From: Chryseobacterium ginsenosidimutans | Lineage (GTDB): Bacteria; Bacteroidota; Bacteroidia; Flavobacteriales; Weeksellaceae | DNA: 64,000 nt | Direction: 5' to 3' | NCBI RefSeq assembly: GCF_024807225.1 | Contig: NZ_JANUCO010000001.1 | Span: 3,906,001 to 3,970,000, forward strand | Part shown: one piece after another, positions 36,259 to 45,708 of the stretch | How positions within the stretch are numbered: position 1 is the first letter of the stretch | How the letters are laid out: each line of letters starts with the position of its first letter | Position numbers and translations under genes: made by a program | The notes under the pieces: generated by a model | Databases searched by the model: none | What the model saw: only the letters and a program-made list of their open reading frames with translations | What the model was told of the DNA's origin: nothing

Positions 36259-36554
36259 TAATTATTCTCCTCAGGAATCCAGTTTAATATTTCAATATTT
36301 CTTTGAGCAAAATCCATAGCTTCTTCGATGGATAAAAACGGTTTCGAACTGCTGTCTGAAGAAATATATCCAGATTCATTAATAAAATACCTGCCGAAAT
36401 GCAGATAATATTCCAACCCTTTCTTATTAATGTGTGACAAAACATGCCTGTAACCTTGTTCATAAAAACGATCCCAATCCTGTTCCACCAAAAGAATCGG
36501 CAGATAAGTGTTTCCGGAGTATTTCCATTCTCCTTTTTTAATAATTGTTTGCAT
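36258..36554 (-). CDS. Conserved small hypothetical protein
   Basis: A 98-residue soluble protein (MQTIIKKGEWKYSGNTYLPI ... EAMDFAQRNIEILNW). It has no signal peptide, membrane segment or catalytic motif I can recognise. It has aromatic-rich strands followed by a helix. It is convergent with the beta-helix gene and shares its terminator hairpin region. Confidence 0.6.
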   Translation of the reverse strand: MQTIIKKGEWKYSGNTYLPILLVEQDWDRFYEQGYRHVLSHINKKGLEYYLHFGRYFINESGYISSDSSSKPFLSIEEAMDFAQRNIEILNWIPEENN

Positions 36555-36696
36555 GGGTTAAAAATTTCGATTCAATCAAATATATTTTATTTTAACATTT
36601 TTAAATTAACGATACTATTAAATCTGATGTTAATTTTTGTACTTATTAATTTAAATTTCAAAGTTTTTTAAACCCACATTTTATTGTTGGAAATCG

Positions 36697-36909
36697 CAAA
36701 GGCGCAAAATCTAAATTAAGGAACTGTTTTAAGGCGCAAAGATTTTATCTGGGATAAAATTGTTCCTGTTTTTTCTAAAAATCTTGTTGGAAATTCTTTT
36801 GCTACATGGAATTTTCGAAGTGTGGTTGTAAACCTTCAAGGTTTGATTTGTAACAGTCGCAAATTCCTAGCCGCAAAAATAGCGAGTGCGGAAAGCGGGA
36901 AATAGCTTC
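36697..36909. repeat. Repeat cluster: family D copy plus family B right end
   Basis: The gap 36555-36969 holds the second copy of family D (gcaaaggcgcaaaat ... ggcgcaaagattttatctg, 36697-36775) and, at 36868-36909, the right end of family B (atagcgagtgcggaaagcgg). I see no gene in it. Confidence 0.55.
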
Positions 36910-36914
36910 AAATA

Positions 36915-36948
36915 AAAAAAGGACAAAGTGTAAAACCTCGTCCTTTTA
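36915..36948 (-). terminator. Terminator of hemL
   Basis: aaaaggac (36917-36924) and gtcctttt (36940-36947) form the stem. On the minus strand it is followed by TTTTATTTG. Confidence 0.6.
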
Positions 36949-36969
36949 ATTTTTATATCTGATTATATC

Positions 36970-38254
36970 TTAAGAATACTCAAACTTTCTGACAGCTTCC
37001 AGCGTCATATCAATTTCTTTATCTTTAATTGCATCGCTGATGAAATACGTTTCGTATCCACTTGGCGGAAGATATACTCCATTTTGCAGTAATTGATGAA
37101 AGAAATTATTGAATAACGAATGATTCGCTTCCTGAGCTTCATCAAAATTAGAAACTCTATTGATATGGAAAAACACAGACATCATCGAACCTTTTCTGTT
37201 GATTTTATGGGCAATTCCTTTTTCATTTAAAATTTTCCCGATTTCAAAATCTAGCGTTTCTGTCGTTTTTGCTAATCTGTTGAAAAATTCAGGATCGTTT
37301 TTAATTAATTGAAGAGTTTTTAATCCGGCTCTCATGGCTAAAGGATTTCCACTCAAAGTTCCTGCTTGGTAAACGCCACCTTTTGGCGCCAAATGATCCA
37401 TAATTTCGTTTCTTCCGGCAAAAGCACCAACCGGAAGTCCGCCTCCGATTACCTTTCCGTAAGTCACCAAATCTGCCTTCACATTGTATAGTTCCTGAGC
37501 ACCGCCAAAAGCCAGTCTGAAACCCGTCATTACTTCATCAAAAATCAATAAAGCTCCGTTTTCGTCACAGATTTTTCTTAATTTCTGAAGAAATTCGTTT
37601 TCAGGAAGAACACAACCCATATTTCCGGCAACAGGCTCGATAATTACCGCAGCAATTTCACCCTGATTATGTCTGAACAGATCTTCAACCTGCTCAAAAT
37701 CATTATATCTTGCCAATAAAGTATCTTTTGCCGTTCCTGCCGTTACACCCGGAGAATTCGGATTTCCGAAAGTTGCAGCACCACTTCCCGCTTTAATTAA
37801 AAATGAATCTGAGTGACCGTGATAACAACCTTCAAATTTTACAATTTTATCTCTACCCGTAAAACCTCTCGCCAATCTTACAGCGCTCATACAAGCTTCT
37901 GTTCCCGAAGAAACCATTCTTATCTGATCGATATTCGGAACATTTTCTACGATGAATTTTGCAATTTCAGTTTCCAGTTTCTGTCGGAGCACCGAAAGAA
38001 AAACCTTTCTCCGCCTGAATTTTTAATTCCTCCAAAACTTCCGGATGCGTATGCCCCAAAATTGCAGGTCCCCAAGAATTAATATAATCGATATATGTGT
38101 TGTCATCGGCATCGGTAAGGTAAGCTCCTTTTGCAGACTTCATAAAAACAGGCACTCCTCCTACAGATTTGAATGCTCGAACCGGAGAATTTACCCCTCC
38201 CGGAATGTATTTGTAAGCTTCATCGAATAAAGCTGAACTTCTTTGGTATTTCAT
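36970..38254 (-). CDS. hemL: Glutamate-1-semialdehyde 2,1-aminomutase (frameshifted)
   Basis: About 427 residues after repair, the family's usual length. It makes 5-aminolevulinate for heme by the C5 pathway, in the cytosol with PLP. Motifs: IPGGVNSPVRAF near the start, MVSSGTEACMSAVRLARG, GCYHGHSDSFL, LIFDEVMTGFR, the PLP lysine in TYGKVIGGGLPVGAF, and GTLSGNPLAM. One extra T in TTT at 37978-37980 (plus strand) splits the frame; removal joins FGAPTE to LETEIAKF. Other hem genes are not in the window. Confidence 0.93.
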
Positions 38255-38275
38255 TTTCTATTTTTTCTTTATAAT

Positions 38276-39250
38276 TTAATCCTCAAAATAAAGGATTCCA
38301 TCTTCTCCTGCATAATTTTTTTTCCCCTTTATCATTGTGTAATATAATTGAAACGCATGTCCGTTTTTCCAGATTGTTTCTGCTGGTTCAAATCGTCCGT
38401 TTAATATTGTATTGTTGGGAAGAATTGTTTTAAAAATCTCATTTTCCAAATTTTGAGGATCGGGTTCTGAAAGTAAAACAAGCTTTTGAGAATCCAACAG
38501 TGAAATGGAGGTATATTTTATAGGATAAACTTCGTATGAAAATTCATCCGCCATTCCAAATAAGCCGGAAGAATCTGTGGTTAAAACATAAGGTTTTCCT
38601 TCATAAAACTGCCATCCGATATAAGCGATTTCCGGTGTGCTTTTATATAGTTTTTTGATTTTTGGAATGTAAATTCCGATATGAGAATCTTCTGAAACGA
38701 TCTCAAGAAAATTAGCTTTAAAATTAATCTGATAAGCATTCTCATCTTCGTAAGGTTTGAGCATTTGCATATCTTCATCATCCAGATCGTCCCAAGTTAG
38801 TTTCGGTTCTTTATGAGGATTATTTACATCAAATTGATTTTCCCAACCCTTGTCTCTCATCGGAAATTTTTCAGGCTCAATATATTGATCCAGCTTCATT
38901 TTGGTTTTCATGGAATAATTATAATAATCAACACCATCGAAAACGACATATTTATCACCATTCACGAAAATTGCCTTTTCTGAAATAAACGGCATTATTG
39001 GAGTTGCATTATGATCAATAAGTCCAAACTTTCCATTCTGTTCTGCATGAAAACCACCTACCGAAGCATCGTACCAACTTATGCTGTAATATTGCGGTTG
39101 TACTGCTACAAATTTATTAGCATCACAAAGTCCCCAAAGTTTTCCTTTTCTGAAAGGAATATATTTTTGCGACTCCTGTGAAAATATTTTACAGGAAACA
39201 ATGAGTAAAAATATCCACAGAAATCTGGATTTCATATTCAATATTTTCAT
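38276..39250 (-). CDS. Exported WG-repeat-like protein
   Basis: A 324-residue exported protein with an N-terminal signal (FLWIFLLIVSCKIFSQ), possibly a lipoprotein. Two or more WG-like repeats are visible (KGKLWGLCDANKFVAVQPQY, NGKFGLIDHNATPIMP), the beta-hairpin repeat often found in surface proteins. No enzymatic motif. The true start may be the methionine five residues in. Downstream gene of hemL's neighbourhood, but 21 bases from it and likely its own unit. Confidence 0.6.
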   Translation of the reverse strand: MKILNMKSRFLWIFLLIVSCKIFSQESQKYIPFRKGKLWGLCDANKFVAVQPQYYSISWYDASVGGFHAEQNGKFGLIDHNATPIMPFISEKAIFVNGDKYVVFDGVDYYNYSMKTKMKLDQYIEPEKFPMRDKGWENQFDVNNPHKEPKLTWDDLDDEDMQMLKPYEDENAYQINFKANFLEIVSEDSHIGIYIPKIKKLYKSTPEIAYIGWQFYEGKPYVLTTDSSGLFGMADEFSYEVYPIKYTSISLLDSQKLVLLSEPDPQNLENEIFKTILPNNTILNGRFEPAETIWKNGHAFQLYYTMIKGKKNYAGEDGILYFED

Positions 39251-39261
39251 TTTGCTGAGAG

Positions 39262-39326
39262 TTCATGGGAGTTGGTTGATAGTGTATCGTTATTAATTTA
39301 ACCAGTAACTATAACCAATCAACAAA
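39262..39326. repeat. Family G inverted repeat
   Basis: gttggttgatagt pairs with actataaccaatcaac around a loop with cgttattaattt. The same family occurs at 19475-19558. It lies between two minus-strand genes. Confidence 0.5.
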
Positions 39327-39328
39327 AA

Positions 39329-40387
39329 TTAGTTTCTAGGTTTCTTGTCAATTAAATAAATCAATTGTCCGGCAGAAGGTTTTTGTCCTTCATCCATTCT
39401 GTTTTTTGCGTATAATTTATTTAATTTAATTCCGAATTTCTGAGCGATATCGTGCATATTTTCTCCAGATTCGGCTTTGTAGGTTGCGGTATTTCCGTCA
39501 GAATTTTTAGATTCAAGGAAGACGATATCATTTTTTTGAAGAACATCACTTTCCAGTTCATTCCATTTTATCAGTTTGCTTTCGCTTACTTTGAATTTAT
39601 TCGCAATGAATTGCACATTCGTATCCTCAGGAATGATAATATATTTCAACCCGTCATTTGGGTGACTTTTAATTAAAATAGAATTAAGAATTTCTGCTTT
39701 CGTTTTAATTCTTTCCACTCTTTTCTGTTGCTGAGCGTAAGAAGTCGGCTTGTAAGGAACTTCAACCGTTACAGGTTCTTTTACCTTTTTTGTATACTTT
39801 TCAGGCTCTAATTGCGCCATAAAAGACCTGTCTTCTTTCAAATTCGGATACATTTTCAGGACGGCGTACAGAACTTCTTTAGAATTGGTATCATCAAATT
39901 CGTACAATTTATACCTTTCAATTTTACCGATTAAGATCGAAGCATAACGCGGATTTGTAGCGTAACCAGCCTTTTTCAAACCATGTGCCCAAGCTTTATA
40001 ATCTTTCATATTAAGATTAAAAAGACCTGTATAATATTTTCTTGTCGCCAAAAATATGGAGTGATCTTCGTAAGACTGTCGCGGATCGTCGTACACACGG
40101 AAACACTCATTGGGAGCGTCATCGGTATGTTTCATCGTTTTCCCCGTCCAATCTTCTTTACACTTAATTCCGAAATGATTTTTGCCTTCCTGAGCCAATA
40201 TACTTTGTCCGCCTCCGGTTTCCAAAAGTCCTTGTGCAAGAGTGATAGAAGCCGGAATTTTATATTTTTCCATTTCCTCCACTGCATATTTTGCAAATTT
40301 TTGGATGTATTGATCTTCAGTTGCCCAAGTCTGGGCCGAGAATTTTGATAAAACTAAAAGGCTTACGAGTAAGAAAAGTCTTTTCAT
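39329..40387 (-). CDS. Glucosaminidase with C-terminal LysM domains
   Basis: About 352 residues: signal peptide (FLLVSLLVLSKFSAQ), then a FlgJ/GH73-type N-acetylglucosaminidase domain (about 25-165) with LAQGLLETGGGQS carrying the catalytic glutamate and NHFGIKCKEDW. Two LysM-like peptidoglycan-binding segments follow (about 240-290 and 300-345: TNVQFIANKFKVSESKLIKWN and GENMHDIAQKFGIKLNKLY). It should hydrolyse peptidoglycan glycan strands during cell-wall remodelling. The ATG at 40387 is preferred over a TTG nine bases upstream. Confidence 0.9.
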   Translation of the reverse strand: MKRLFLLVSLLVLSKFSAQTWATEDQYIQKFAKYAVEEMEKYKIPASITLAQGLLETGGGQSILAQEGKNHFGIKCKEDWTGKTMKHTDDAPNECFRVYDDPRQSYEDHSIFLATRKYYTGLFNLNMKDYKAWAHGLKKAGYATNPRYASILIGKIERYKLYEFDDTNSKEVLYAVLKMYPNLKEDRSFMAQLEPEKYTKKVKEPVTVEVPYKPTSYAQQQKRVERIKTKAEILNSILIKSHPNDGLKYIIIPEDTNVQFIANKFKVSESKLIKWNELESDVLQKNDIVFLESKNSDGNTATYKAESGENMHDIAQKFGIKLNKLYAKNRMDEGQKPSAGQLIYLIDKKPRN

Positions 40388-40403
40388 GTTTTTCAATTTT
40401 ACT

Positions 40404-41313
40404 TTATATGATTAAATTTCTATTCTGTTTTTCTAAAAGCAAATTTGCCCCTTTAACACCCTGTAATCCACCGGTATGAAAGCACAAAACCTTGCTGTTC
40501 TCAGGAAAATAATCTTCATCAATCAGTTCGAAAACCTTCTGCATCATCTTTCCTGTATAAATCGGTTCCAACGGAATTCCGTATTTCTCTTTAAAATCAT
40601 TGATAAAACGAATATTTTCGTCTTTTATTTTACCATAACCTCCAAAAGCTGAATCTATTAGATTAAAGTTTTTGCGTAAGGTTAATTCAAAGATTTTATT
40701 TTCAAGTGAATCATCGTCAACAGCCTTAAAACCGATAACTTTCTGATTGTCTTCACAATATTTTGAAATCCCTGCAATCGTACCTCCCGTTCCGACTGCC
40801 GTGCAAAGATAATCAAAATCTTTTGTTTCGTTATTGAGCATCATTTTCACGCCTGTCACGGCATCTTCATTGGTTTCCGCCTTCAGGAATGATCAGCGCA
40901 TCGGGAAATTCTTTATGTAAAAATTCGGTTAATTTTTCTTTGTGGCGATATTGTTCGCGGGTTACAAACTGCAGATTCATTCCGTTTCTTTTCGCAAAAA
41001 GCAATGTGGGATTATCGCGCCATTTGTCTTTTAGCTCCTCTCCTCTTATAATTCCTAATGTGGGAATTTTGGCTAAATTTCCAACGGCAGAAACGGCAGA
41101 AATATGATTTGAAAAACCTCCGCCAAAAGTGATAATAAAAGGTTTTGCTGATTTTTTTTCTACATAATTATTAACATTATAGAAAAGCTTCCAATATTTG
41201 TTTCCTGAAATTTGAGGATGAATTAAATCTTCCCTTTTAATGAAAAGTTTTATGTTTTTATCGATTGGGATTTCCTGAATGGGAATTTTTTCTGTCGGAA
41301 GTTGTAATAGCAT
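40404..41313 (-). CDS. ACC deaminase / D-cysteine desulfhydrase family PLP enzyme (frameshifted)
   Basis: About 302 residues after repair. A fold-type II PLP enzyme: FIKREDLIHPQISGNKYWKL contains the PLP lysine, FGGGFSNHISAVSAVG the substrate loop, and GTGGTIAGI the phosphate site. The family includes 1-aminocyclopropane-1-carboxylate deaminase and D-cysteine desulfhydrase; D-cysteine or another D-amino acid is the more likely substrate in this group. An extra T in TTT at 40874-40876 (plus strand) splits it; repair gives IPEGGTNEDAVTG. It sits 16 bases upstream of the glucosaminidase gene. Confidence 0.85.
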
Positions 41314-41605
41314 GTTTTTAACGGGATGTTCACAAAGTTTAATGTAACAAAAATACTATTTTTTACGTTCGCAATGGCGTTTCACTTGACAATGGAAATA
41401 GATGCACAAAGTTCGTCATTCAGAATGAAACGTTGTGAGGTGAAGAATCTATTGTAAAAGTTTAGATTTCTCCTTCTTCGAAATGACAAAAGGGACGTTG
41501 TTTTTTCTCCCACGGATTTCACAGATTTGCACGGATGATTGTGTTTATTTGTGAAAATTATTTTTGGGATTTGTGTTTAAAACAATATTGATAATTGATA
41601 ATTAA
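41314..41605. repeat. Repeat-filled gap (families A, E, F fragments)
   Basis: It contains ttcgcaatggcgtttcac (a family F piece), gtcattcagaatgaaacg ... cttcgaaatgacaaaagg (family A type), and cacggatttcacagatttgc ... tttgtgtttaaaac (family E). No gene is seen. Confidence 0.5.
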
Positions 41606-41932
41606 TTACAAGTATTTCCTGAAGCTCCAGAATTTTCTTTTTTTAAGATAATTAAGATCGTGTTCCTTAGAGTAGGCTTCTCTTTCAAAGGAGATTCTTT
41701 TGTAGGCGTGATAGCTGTTTTTCAATTTAAAAAACCAGTAATAATATTCAATGACATAGAACAGATAAAAGAAAATAATCAACATTTCCCATTGTTGTCT
41801 TAAATGGATCTTTTCATGGTTGATCAATATGTTATTTTTCTTATCTTCGGGTCTCCTAATCAATATGAAAGGGAAAAGAGCAATGCCATTAATTTTTAAT
41901 ATTTTTAAAGGCTTTTGGCATACAATTATCAT
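41606..41932 (-). CDS. Small membrane protein with an HExxH motif
   Basis: A 108-residue protein. It contains NHEKIHLRQQWEM, an HExxH zinc-binding motif directly before a hydrophobic helix (LIIFFYLFYVIEYYYWFF), and a downstream glutamate in SFEREAY that could be the third zinc ligand. This layout recalls the core of M56/BlaR1-like membrane metallopeptidases, but the protein is far shorter. It may be a minimal membrane protease or a degenerate remnant; neither is proven. Confidence 0.5.
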   Translation of the reverse strand: MIIVCQKPLKILKINGIALFPFILIRRPEDKKNNILINHEKIHLRQQWEMLIIFFYLFYVIEYYYWFFKLKNSYHAYKRISFEREAYSKEHDLNYLKKRKFWSFRKYL

Positions 41933-41972
41933 AATAACAAATATAAAGTTTTTTGACTTAGAGATTTAACCT

Positions 41973-42155
41973 ATGGCACTTTTTGACATCAAAGAAGGTG
42001 AAGACTTTTACTACAACGAGCAAGGGTACAAGGTTTTTACAGAAAAATTTCATCTGAAGAGAGGACATTGCTGTAAAAGTGGTTGTAGACACTGTCCTTA
42101 CGGATACGATAAAAAGACCGATACATTCATTAAAAACGATAAAAAAAATAAATAA
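41973..42155 (+). CDS. DUF5522 small cysteine-rich protein
   Basis: A 60-residue protein with the conserved core FTEKFHLKRGHCCKSGCRHCPYGY, four cysteines and two histidines positioned like a small metal site. Proteins of this type are widespread and uncharacterised. It sits directly upstream of, and probably in one transcript with, the DUF4136 lipoprotein (stop at 42155, next start at 42157). Confidence 0.8.
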   Translation: MALFDIKEGEDFYYNEQGYKVFTEKFHLKRGHCCKSGCRHCPYGYDKKTDTFIKNDKKNK

Positions 42156-42156
42156 A

Positions 42157-42684
42157 ATGAAAAAATATATTTTTATTTTGTTAGCCTCGGCTACTTTGGC
42201 TTTAACATCTTGTAGTCCTTTCCAGGTGCGTTCTGATTATGCTGAAACAGCTAATTTCACTTCTTATAAAACTTACAAAATAAGAATTGATGATCTGAAA
42301 CTGAATGATATTGATAAAGACAGAGTTCTGAATGAGTTGTCTAGACAGCTTCAAAGCAAAGGTCTTCAGTCTGGAGAAAATCCGGATCTGATCGTCAATG
42401 TAAAAGCAAACCACAAAAAAATAACAGACATTACCAACAATTCTCCTTACGGAATGTACGGTTGGGGCGGTTCTTTCGGTTGGGGAGTCGGAATGAGCAG
42501 AACTTGGACGAGCAATTACAATGAAGGAGCAATTATTGTAGATATGGTAGATGCAAAAACCAACAAACTGGTTTGGCAGGGAATCGGAAGCGGAATTTCT
42601 GTAGACCGTCCTAAAGCTAAGCAAAAACAAATTCCTGAAATCATGATGGAGATTATGAAAAATTATCCTCCAATGAAAAAATAA
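42157..42684 (+). CDS. DUF4136 lipoprotein
   Basis: A 175-residue outer-membrane or periplasmic lipoprotein. The lipobox is in LALTSCSPF (cysteine about 19). The domain has FTSYKTYKI, a Gly/Trp-rich loop (MYGWGGSFGWGVG), and GAIIVDMVDAKTNKLVWQG, the usual DUF4136 core. Function unknown. It begins one base after the DUF5522 stop codon, so the two are co-translated. Two hairpins follow. Confidence 0.85.
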   Translation: MKKYIFILLASATLALTSCSPFQVRSDYAETANFTSYKTYKIRIDDLKLNDIDKDRVLNELSRQLQSKGLQSGENPDLIVNVKANHKKITDITNNSPYGMYGWGGSFGWGVGMSRTWTSNYNEGAIIVDMVDAKTNKLVWQGIGSGISVDRPKAKQKQIPEIMMEIMKNYPPMKK

Positions 42685-42708
42685 GATTATAATTAATCAG
42701 ATATATAG

Positions 42709-42742
42709 AAAGTCAATGCAAATTTTGTGTTGACTTTTTTAT
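42709..42742 (+). terminator. Terminator of the DUF4136 gene
   Basis: aaagtcaa (42709-42716) pairs with ttgacttt (42730-42737), followed by TTTTATTTTT. Confidence 0.6.
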
Positions 42743-42752
42743 TTTTAAAACA

Positions 42753-42786
42753 GAAAAGGCTGTCAATGTAAATCAACAGCCTTTTC
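42753..42786. terminator. Bidirectional terminator between convergent genes
   Basis: gaaaaggctgt pairs with acagccttttc around 11 bases. A-rich on one side and T-rich on the other, so it could serve both the + strand pair and the - strand T9SS cargo gene. Confidence 0.65.
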
Positions 42787-42803
42787 ATTAAAATTTAAAA
42801 AAA

Positions 42804-43613
42804 TTAGTTTTTAATTGCTTTGAACGATTTTTCAGTTCCGTTTTTAAAATGTAACGTCACAAAATAAAGACCTTTCTGAAGCTCGTTTAAATGTAAAGTG
42901 GTTTCAGGTTTTGCAATCGTTTGCACAACTCTTCCTACCGCATCATTGATGCTAATCGTTTTTACATCCTTAATATCAGAAATGTGTACTACATCATTGA
43001 AAGGATTCGGATATACTTTTACTCCCGCGGAAATATCACTTTCATGAGTTCCCAAATTTGGAATCGGTTCCCAAACCGCATCATCCCAATAATGTCCCGC
43101 GAAAGAAGTTCCCGGATTACGAATCGCCAATCTCATTCCGTCCGGAACCGATGTAGGAACTGTAAAAGTTCTTTCTGATGTCGGACTGTAAGTCGTGTTT
43201 GTAATATTGATCGGCTGAAGCATCACAAAAGTATCCGGCAAAGCATCTTTTATATATCCAAATTCCAGATAACCGGTACTGTTTGCTTTAATTTTCACTC
43301 TCAACTGGTGTGTTCCCGCATTGATATTGGTAATCGGAGGCATCACAACAATAGAAATTTTTCCGACTCCATAACCGTTTTGATAGATCTGGCTCGTTCC
43401 GGAAGCAGGCTGCGTGCTTGAAATAATCTGGCTCGCTCCTCCCAGCAAAACACTGTCCCAACAAGTTGGTACAACTCCCATTGCGCAACAAGAGTAGGCA
43501 TCAAAATTCTCGGAGAAACTGCTTACTGCTGTACATTGAGCATTAATTGCAGACATTCCGCCTAAGATTCCTAATAAAGGAATACAAATTTTAAAAGGTA
43601 AATTTTTAATCAT
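42804..43613 (-). CDS. Secreted T9SS type A sorting-domain protein
   Basis: A 269-residue exported protein. A signal peptide (1-25, ending MSAINAQ) precedes a jelly-roll-like domain (SSFSENFDAYSCCAMGVVPTCWDS ... TSFAGHYWDDAVWE), and a C-terminal sorting domain KVYPNPFNDVVHI ... LNELQKGLYFVTLHFKNG ... FKAIKN. It has the same plan as the protein at 10138. Probable role: surface adhesion or matrix binding; not resolvable from sequence. Confidence 0.82.
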   Translation of the reverse strand: MIKNLPFKICIPLLGILGGMSAINAQCTAVSSFSENFDAYSCCAMGVVPTCWDSVLLGGASQIISSTQPASGTSQIYQNGYGVGKISIVVMPPITNINAGTHQLRVKIKANSTGYLEFGYIKDALPDTFVMLQPINITNTTYSPTSERTFTVPTSVPDGMRLAIRNPGTSFAGHYWDDAVWEPIPNLGTHESDISAGVKVYPNPFNDVVHISDIKDVKTISINDAVGRVVQTIAKPETTLHLNELQKGLYFVTLHFKNGTEKSFKAIKN

Positions 43614-43829
43614 TCTAAATAAAAATAATAATCGCGAAATTACTCCTTTTACGATTACTTTTAATTCAAAATTTCATGATTTTTATCAATTAAATAAAAC
43701 TTAATATTAGATTTAAAATTGATTAATGTAATTATAATCGAATATGGATTAAAATATTTTAAAAAACGAAAAATTTAAACAGCTTTATAAATGATATGAA
43801 TTTTTTAAAACATATTCTTGATATAAATT

Positions 43830-44005
43830 ATTTTAACGCTATGTCCGCAAAGCTCAATCAATCGTTGGTTTTTATTTTTCCGTTCGCAAGGGCGCTCTGC
43901 CCAGCAAAGGCTGATTGCGATTTTAGTTGGGTCAAAAGCCATTTCGAATGAACATTTTTTCAATTTGAATAAAAAAAATTTGCGACCATAGCGTATAAAA
44001 GATGT
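43830..44005. repeat. Dispersed repeat family F, second copy
   Basis: Same plan as 21895-22092: tccgttcgcaagggcgctc ... gccatttcgaatgaac inside outer arms taacgctatgtccgcaaag and ttgcgaccatagcgtat. It lies in the 487-base gap upstream of the endonuclease gene; the remainder of that gap is plain AT-rich DNA. Confidence 0.6.
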
Positions 44006-44100
44006 ATGAGACTTTCTTATCCTTATTGAAATGAGATTTAACAATTCCGTAATTTTTTATTCATAAATTTATACTAATCTTACCAAACCTAAATATTAAC

Positions 44101-45636
44101 ATGAAAAAACCACTACTAATCATTGCATTTGCCAGTTTTTTAGCGAATGCTCAAGCTCCGGCGGGATATTATAATGCTGCGAACGGATTATCGGGAGCTT
44201 CTTTGAAAACCGCTTTAAGTACAATTATCACCAACGGTCACCAAGACAAAGGCTATGGCGGACTTTGGACAGGTTACAAAACGACCGACATCGATAAGAA
44301 CTACGAAAATGACGGTTCGATTTTAGATATTTATTCTGAAAAACCAACAGGAGCCGATCCGTACAAATTCACTCCGGTAATGAACCAGTGCGGAACCTAT
44401 TCGGTAGAAGGAAACTGCTACAACAGAGAACATATCGTTCCTCAAAGTTTATTTAATGAAGCTTCGCCGATGGTTTCCGACATCAATTTCATCAGAGCAA
44501 CAGACGGAAAAGTAAACGGAATGCGTTCTAATTATCCTTTCGGAAAAGTAGGAACGGCAACTTTCACTTCTAAAAACGGTTCGAAACTTGGAAATTCTAC
44601 TTCTTCAGGATATTCCGGAGTGGTTTTTGAACCAATTGACGAGTTTAAAGGGGATGTTGCAAGAATGATTTTCTATTTTGTGACCCGTTATCAAAGTAAA
44701 CTTTCAACTTTCTCAACAGGAAATATGCTGGGAAGTTCTGCGTTTCCGGGATTACAGACTTGGGAGCTGAATGTTTTACTGGCTTGGCATAATCAAGATC
44801 CTGTTTCTCAGGCGGAAATCAACAGAAATAATGCGACTTACACGTATCAGGGAAACAGAAATCCGTTTATTGATAATGCAAATTATGCCAATCAAATTTG
44901 GGGATCTGGTTCTACAGGTGGCGGAACAACAACTCCTCCAACTTCAACAGGTTGTGCCAATGAAACTTTCGAAACGATTCCTACAACAAGCACAGCTTCT
45001 TATTTAACAAGAAACTGGACAAACAGTGGAATTTCTTGGACGGCAACCGATGCAAGAACCGATCAAACAATTTCTACAAAAGCAATTACGGTAAGAGACG
45101 GAGCATTAACATCGAGCAGCTCGGCAAACGGAATTGGTTCATTAACGGTGACTACTCAATTGAAATTTACAGGTTCGAACGGAACTTTCAATGTAAAAGT
45201 GAACGGAACAACCGTAGGAACAGTTCCTTACAATACGAATGCAACAACGACTACCATTAACAATATCAATATTTCCGGAAATGTAGCGGTGACTTTGGAA
45301 AATACCTCAACAAGCAACAGAGTGGCGATCGATAACCTGAGCTGGACTTGCTATTCGGGAACTTCAAGACAGGTTCAGAATATAGCTTCTGAAGTAAGTT
45401 TAGATCAAAATACGTTACAGATTTCGCCAAATCCGATTTCAAATAATGAAATTTTTGTGAAAGGTGAAACTCAAAATATCAAAAAAGCAGAGATCTACAA
45501 TCTTCAAGGAAAAGTGATGCAGACGATTGAGCAGCCTTTTAAAAATAACAGAAATTCTATTTCTATTAAAAATCTTGGGCAGGGAGTTTATCTTCTTAAA
45601 CTGGATGATTCGATTTTGAAGTTTATTGTGAAATAA
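44101..45636 (+). CDS. Secreted endonuclease I with T9SS sorting domain
   Basis: A 511-residue nuclease. A signal peptide (residues 1-18, ending FLANAQ) precedes the EndA/NucM-type catalytic domain (about 20-275) with CYNREHIVPQSLF, whose histidine is the general base, DINFIRATDGKVNGMRSNYPFG, and WELNVLLAWHNQDPVS. A Thr/Ser/Gly linker and a beta-sandwich (about 290-425) follow, then the sorting tail LQISPNPISNNEIFVKG ... KNLGQGVYLLKLDDSILKFIVK. It would degrade extracellular nucleic acids for nutrition or biofilm release. Confidence 0.9.
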   Translation: MKKPLLIIAFASFLANAQAPAGYYNAANGLSGASLKTALSTIITNGHQDKGYGGLWTGYKTTDIDKNYENDGSILDIYSEKPTGADPYKFTPVMNQCGTYSVEGNCYNREHIVPQSLFNEASPMVSDINFIRATDGKVNGMRSNYPFGKVGTATFTSKNGSKLGNSTSSGYSGVVFEPIDEFKGDVARMIFYFVTRYQSKLSTFSTGNMLGSSAFPGLQTWELNVLLAWHNQDPVSQAEINRNNATYTYQGNRNPFIDNANYANQIWGSGSTGGGTTTPPTSTGCANETFETIPTTSTASYLTRNWTNSGISWTATDARTDQTISTKAITVRDGALTSSSSANGIGSLTVTTQLKFTGSNGTFNVKVNGTTVGTVPYNTNATTTTINNINISGNVAVTLENTSTSNRVAIDNLSWTCYSGTSRQVQNIASEVSLDQNTLQISPNPISNNEIFVKGETQNIKKAEIYNLQGKVMQTIEQPFKNNRNSISIKNLGQGVYLLKLDDSILKFIVK

Positions 45637-45660
45637 GCTGAAAATATTTTAACTCAAATA

Positions 45661-45696
45661 AAAAAGACTTCTCTTTGCTAAGGGAAGTCTTTTTTA
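45661..45696. terminator. Terminator between the endonuclease and the T6SS operon
   Basis: aaaaagacttc (45661-45671) pairs with gaagtcttttt (45684-45695) around about 12 bases. It can work in both directions because A and T tracts flank it. Confidence 0.7.
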
Positions 45697-45708
45697 ACTT
45701 TTCTTCTT

